This document shows, in pieces, positions 5,258 through 6,659 of a stretch of DNA of 6,659 nt. The stretch is from assembly GCA_005879205.1 (NCBI GenBank), contig VBLD01000045.1, positions 1-6,659 on the forward strand, read 5' to 3'. Each line of letters opens with the position of its first letter. The stretch's first letter is position 1. This DNA is from Deltaproteobacteria bacterium (GTDB lineage: Bacteria; Desulfobacterota; Binatia; DP-6). The notes beneath the pieces are model-generated. The model was not told the origin of the DNA. It saw only the letters and a list, made by a program, of their open reading frames with translations, and searched no databases. Position numbers and translations under genes: made by a program.

Positions 5258-6187
5258 ATGGCCGAGCCCATCATCCGCACACGCGGTCTCACCAAGCGCT
5301 TCGGTGACTTCACGGCCGTCAGCGACCTCTCGATCGAGGTGATGCCGGGCACCATCTTCGCCTTCCTCGGCGCCAACGGGTCGGGCAAGAGCACGACGAT
5401 CCGCATGCTGATCGGGCTGCTCAGACCGACGGCGGGCACCGTGGAGGTGGACGGGGTCGACGTCATCCGCCGGCCGCGCCGGGTGCGCGACCACATCGGC
5501 TACATGGGGCAGAAGGTGAGCCTCTACCAGGGCCTCACGCTGCGCGAGAACGTCGAGTTCTACGCCGGCCTGTACGGGCTCGCCGGCGCCGAGCTCGAAC
5601 AGCGCTGGGGCGCGCTCCGCGAGCGTTTCGCGCTCGGCGAAGCCGAGACGGAGAAGCCCGAGGACCTTCCCGCCGGCATCCGCCAGCGCGCCGGACTCGC
5701 GCTCGCCACGCTCCACCGCCCCCGCGTGCTCTTCCTCGACGAGCCCACCGCGGGCGTCGACGTGCGCAGCCGCGGGCTGTTCTGGGAGCTCATCCAGGAC
5801 GAGGCGGCCGCGGGCGTCACGGTCTTCGTCACCACGCACTTCCTGGAGGAGGTGGAGTACTGCGACTGGGCGGCCTTCATCGACGCCGGACGCCTGATCG
5901 CCAACGAGGAGCCCGAGGCGCTCCGCCGGCGCTACTCCGGGGGCTATCGGATCGCGGTCGTGCTGCCCCCCGGCGGGCGAGAAGCCGCGGCAGCGACCCT
6001 GCGCCCGGCCGCCAGCGAGCTCACCGAGACCGCCGACGGACTCGCGCTCCGCGCGCCCGCCCTCGATCCGCCGCTGCTCGCCGCCCTCGACCGGCTCGTG
6101 GCAGGGGGAGCACGGCTCACGATCGAGCAGCCCCCGATGACCGACGTCTTCCGGCGCGTGCTCGCCGCCTCCGGAGCATCGGCATGA
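5258..6187 (+). CDS. ABC transporter ATPase 2, equivalent to the C-terminal half of YbhF
   Basis: A 309-residue nucleotide-binding protein. Walker A GANGSGKS is at 38-45, the Q-loop Gln at 85, Walker B VLFLDEPTAGVD at 157-168 with catalytic Glu 162, and the H-loop His at 194 (TTHFLEE). The signature motif is degenerate, LPAGIRQR at 137-144 in place of LSGGQ-Q. This is the reverse of the defect in the preceding ATPase and suggests an obligate heterodimer with one working composite site. A C-terminal extension of about 85 residues ends MTDVFRRVLAASG. The start is the ATG 9 bases after the previous stop, the only gap in the operon; GAGCGGG upstream is a poor ribosome binding site. Its stop overlaps the permease start by 4 bases. 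It would act at the cytoplasmic face of the inner membrane, driving export. Confidence 0.92.
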   Translation: MAEPIIRTRGLTKRFGDFTAVSDLSIEVMPGTIFAFLGANGSGKSTTIRMLIGLLRPTAGTVEVDGVDVIRRPRRVRDHIGYMGQKVSLYQGLTLRENVEFYAGLYGLAGAELEQRWGALRERFALGEAETEKPEDLPAGIRQRAGLALATLHRPRVLFLDEPTAGVDVRSRGLFWELIQDEAAAGVTVFVTTHFLEEVEYCDWAAFIDAGRLIANEEPEALRRRYSGGYRIAVVLPPGGREAAAATLRPAASELTETADGLALRAPALDPPLLAALDRLVAGGARLTIEQPPMTDVFRRVLAASGASA

Positions 6188-6659
6188 GCTGGCGACGCCT
6201 GCGGACGCTCATTCGCCGCGAGGTCCGCGCGACGCTCCGCGATCCGTTCACGGCGACGATCCTGATCGCCGTGCCGCTCGGCGCGCTCCTGATCTTCGGC
6301 TTCGTGCTGTCGACCTCCGTCAAGCACCTCTCCCTCGCCGTCCTCGACGCGGACGGCAGCGCGGCGAGCCGCCGTATCGTGGCCGAGCTCGCGGCCACGG
6401 GCACGTTCGACCCGCGACCCGTCCGCACGCGCGCCGAGGTCGAGCGGGCGCTCGTGTCGGGCCGGGCGAGCGTCGCGATCGTCATCCCGCCCGACTTCGA
6501 CCGGGCGCTCCGCCGCACCGCCGTGGGCGGCCGACCGCCGCAGATCCAGCTCCTCTTCGACGGCGGCGAGGCCGTGCTCGCCGGCAACGCCGAGGGCTTC
6601 CTCCGGGCCCAGCTCGCCAGCGTGGGCGCGACCCTCGCCGCGACCGACGTCTCCCGCCG
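6184..6659 (+). CDS. ybhS: ABC-2 family permease, YbhS/YbhR-like (3' end cut off by window edge)
   Basis: The first 158 codons of a membrane protein whose remainder lies beyond the right edge. It opens with a basic amphipathic stretch (RRLRTLIRREVRATLRDP, residues 4-21), then one membrane helix at about 22-42. A periplasmic domain follows, beginning LSLAVLDADGSAASRRIVAEL and containing a later AIVIPPDF motif. This is the standard N-terminal layout of ABC-2 permeases of the YbhS/YbhR/YhhJ type: one helix, a large periplasmic domain, then five C-terminal helices expected beyond the edge. ATG 6184 overlaps the stop of the second ATPase (ATGA). It should form the export channel with a second permease that probably follows; its position right after the ATPase genes matches ybhS in E. 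coli. The choice between ybhS and ybhR is by position only. Confidence 0.88.
   Translation, partial: MSWRRLRTLIRREVRATLRDPFTATILIAVPLGALLIFGFVLSTSVKHLSLAVLDADGSAASRRIVAELAATGTFDPRPVRTRAEVERALVSGRASVAIVIPPDFDRALRRTAVGGRPPQIQLLFDGGEAVLAGNAEGFLRAQLASVGATLAATDVSR

Noticed and set aside
4271..5839. Minus-strand open frame of 522 codons opposite the ABC ATPase genes
   Set aside because: The translation is compositionally biased with no recognisable motifs, while the plus strand has complete Walker A, signature and Walker B motifs in two genes.

Overview
The window is very GC-rich throughout. It comes from a bacterium that probably has an outer membrane, because it encodes a periplasmic adaptor of the kind that docks onto TolC-like channels. 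The domain content (tandem Ig-like and DNRLRE modules in a large secreted protein, plus a CecR/YbhG-type export operon) would fit Myxococcota, Desulfobacterota, Binatota or a similar environmental lineage. The sequence alone does not decide this.

Left part (1-2358, minus strand): one uninterrupted reading frame of 786 codons runs off the left edge. It encodes the N-terminal part of an exported multidomain protein: a signal peptide, then DNRLRE-Ig-Ig, then DNRLRE-Ig-Ig-Ig(partial). It is probably a surface or extracellular adhesion or carbohydrate-contact protein. Its function is not known.

Middle (2359-2607): a divergent intergenic region of 249 bases. It holds a G-tract inverted repeat just upstream of the minus-strand gene, a 14-base GC palindrome, and, against the start of the rightward operon, an AT-rich 27-base imperfect palindrome that looks like an autoregulatory TetR-family operator.

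Right part (2608-6659, plus strand): a tightly packed operon of five genes. They are a TetR-family repressor of the CecR (YbiH) type, a YbhG-like HlyD/membrane-fusion protein, two separate ABC ATPases that correspond to the two halves of E. coli YbhF, and the start of a YbhS/YbhR-like ABC-2 permease cut by the right edge. Three of the four junctions are ATGA overlaps of 4 bases and the fourth is a 9-base gap, so the genes are almost certainly co-transcribed and translationally coupled. Together they should form an efflux system: two NBDs power ABC-2 permeases in the inner membrane, and the adaptor connects these to an outer-membrane channel. The repressor probably responds to a transported toxic compound. 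A second permease is expected beyond the right edge.

The most notable points are the complementary degeneracy of the two ATPases (one lacks the H-loop histidine, the other lacks a proper signature motif, and both defects fall on the same composite ATP site), the operator that runs into a GTG start with no visible ribosome binding site, and the 12-base start-codon duplications at two different genes. I found no RNA gene, CRISPR array, insertion sequence or wholly new system.
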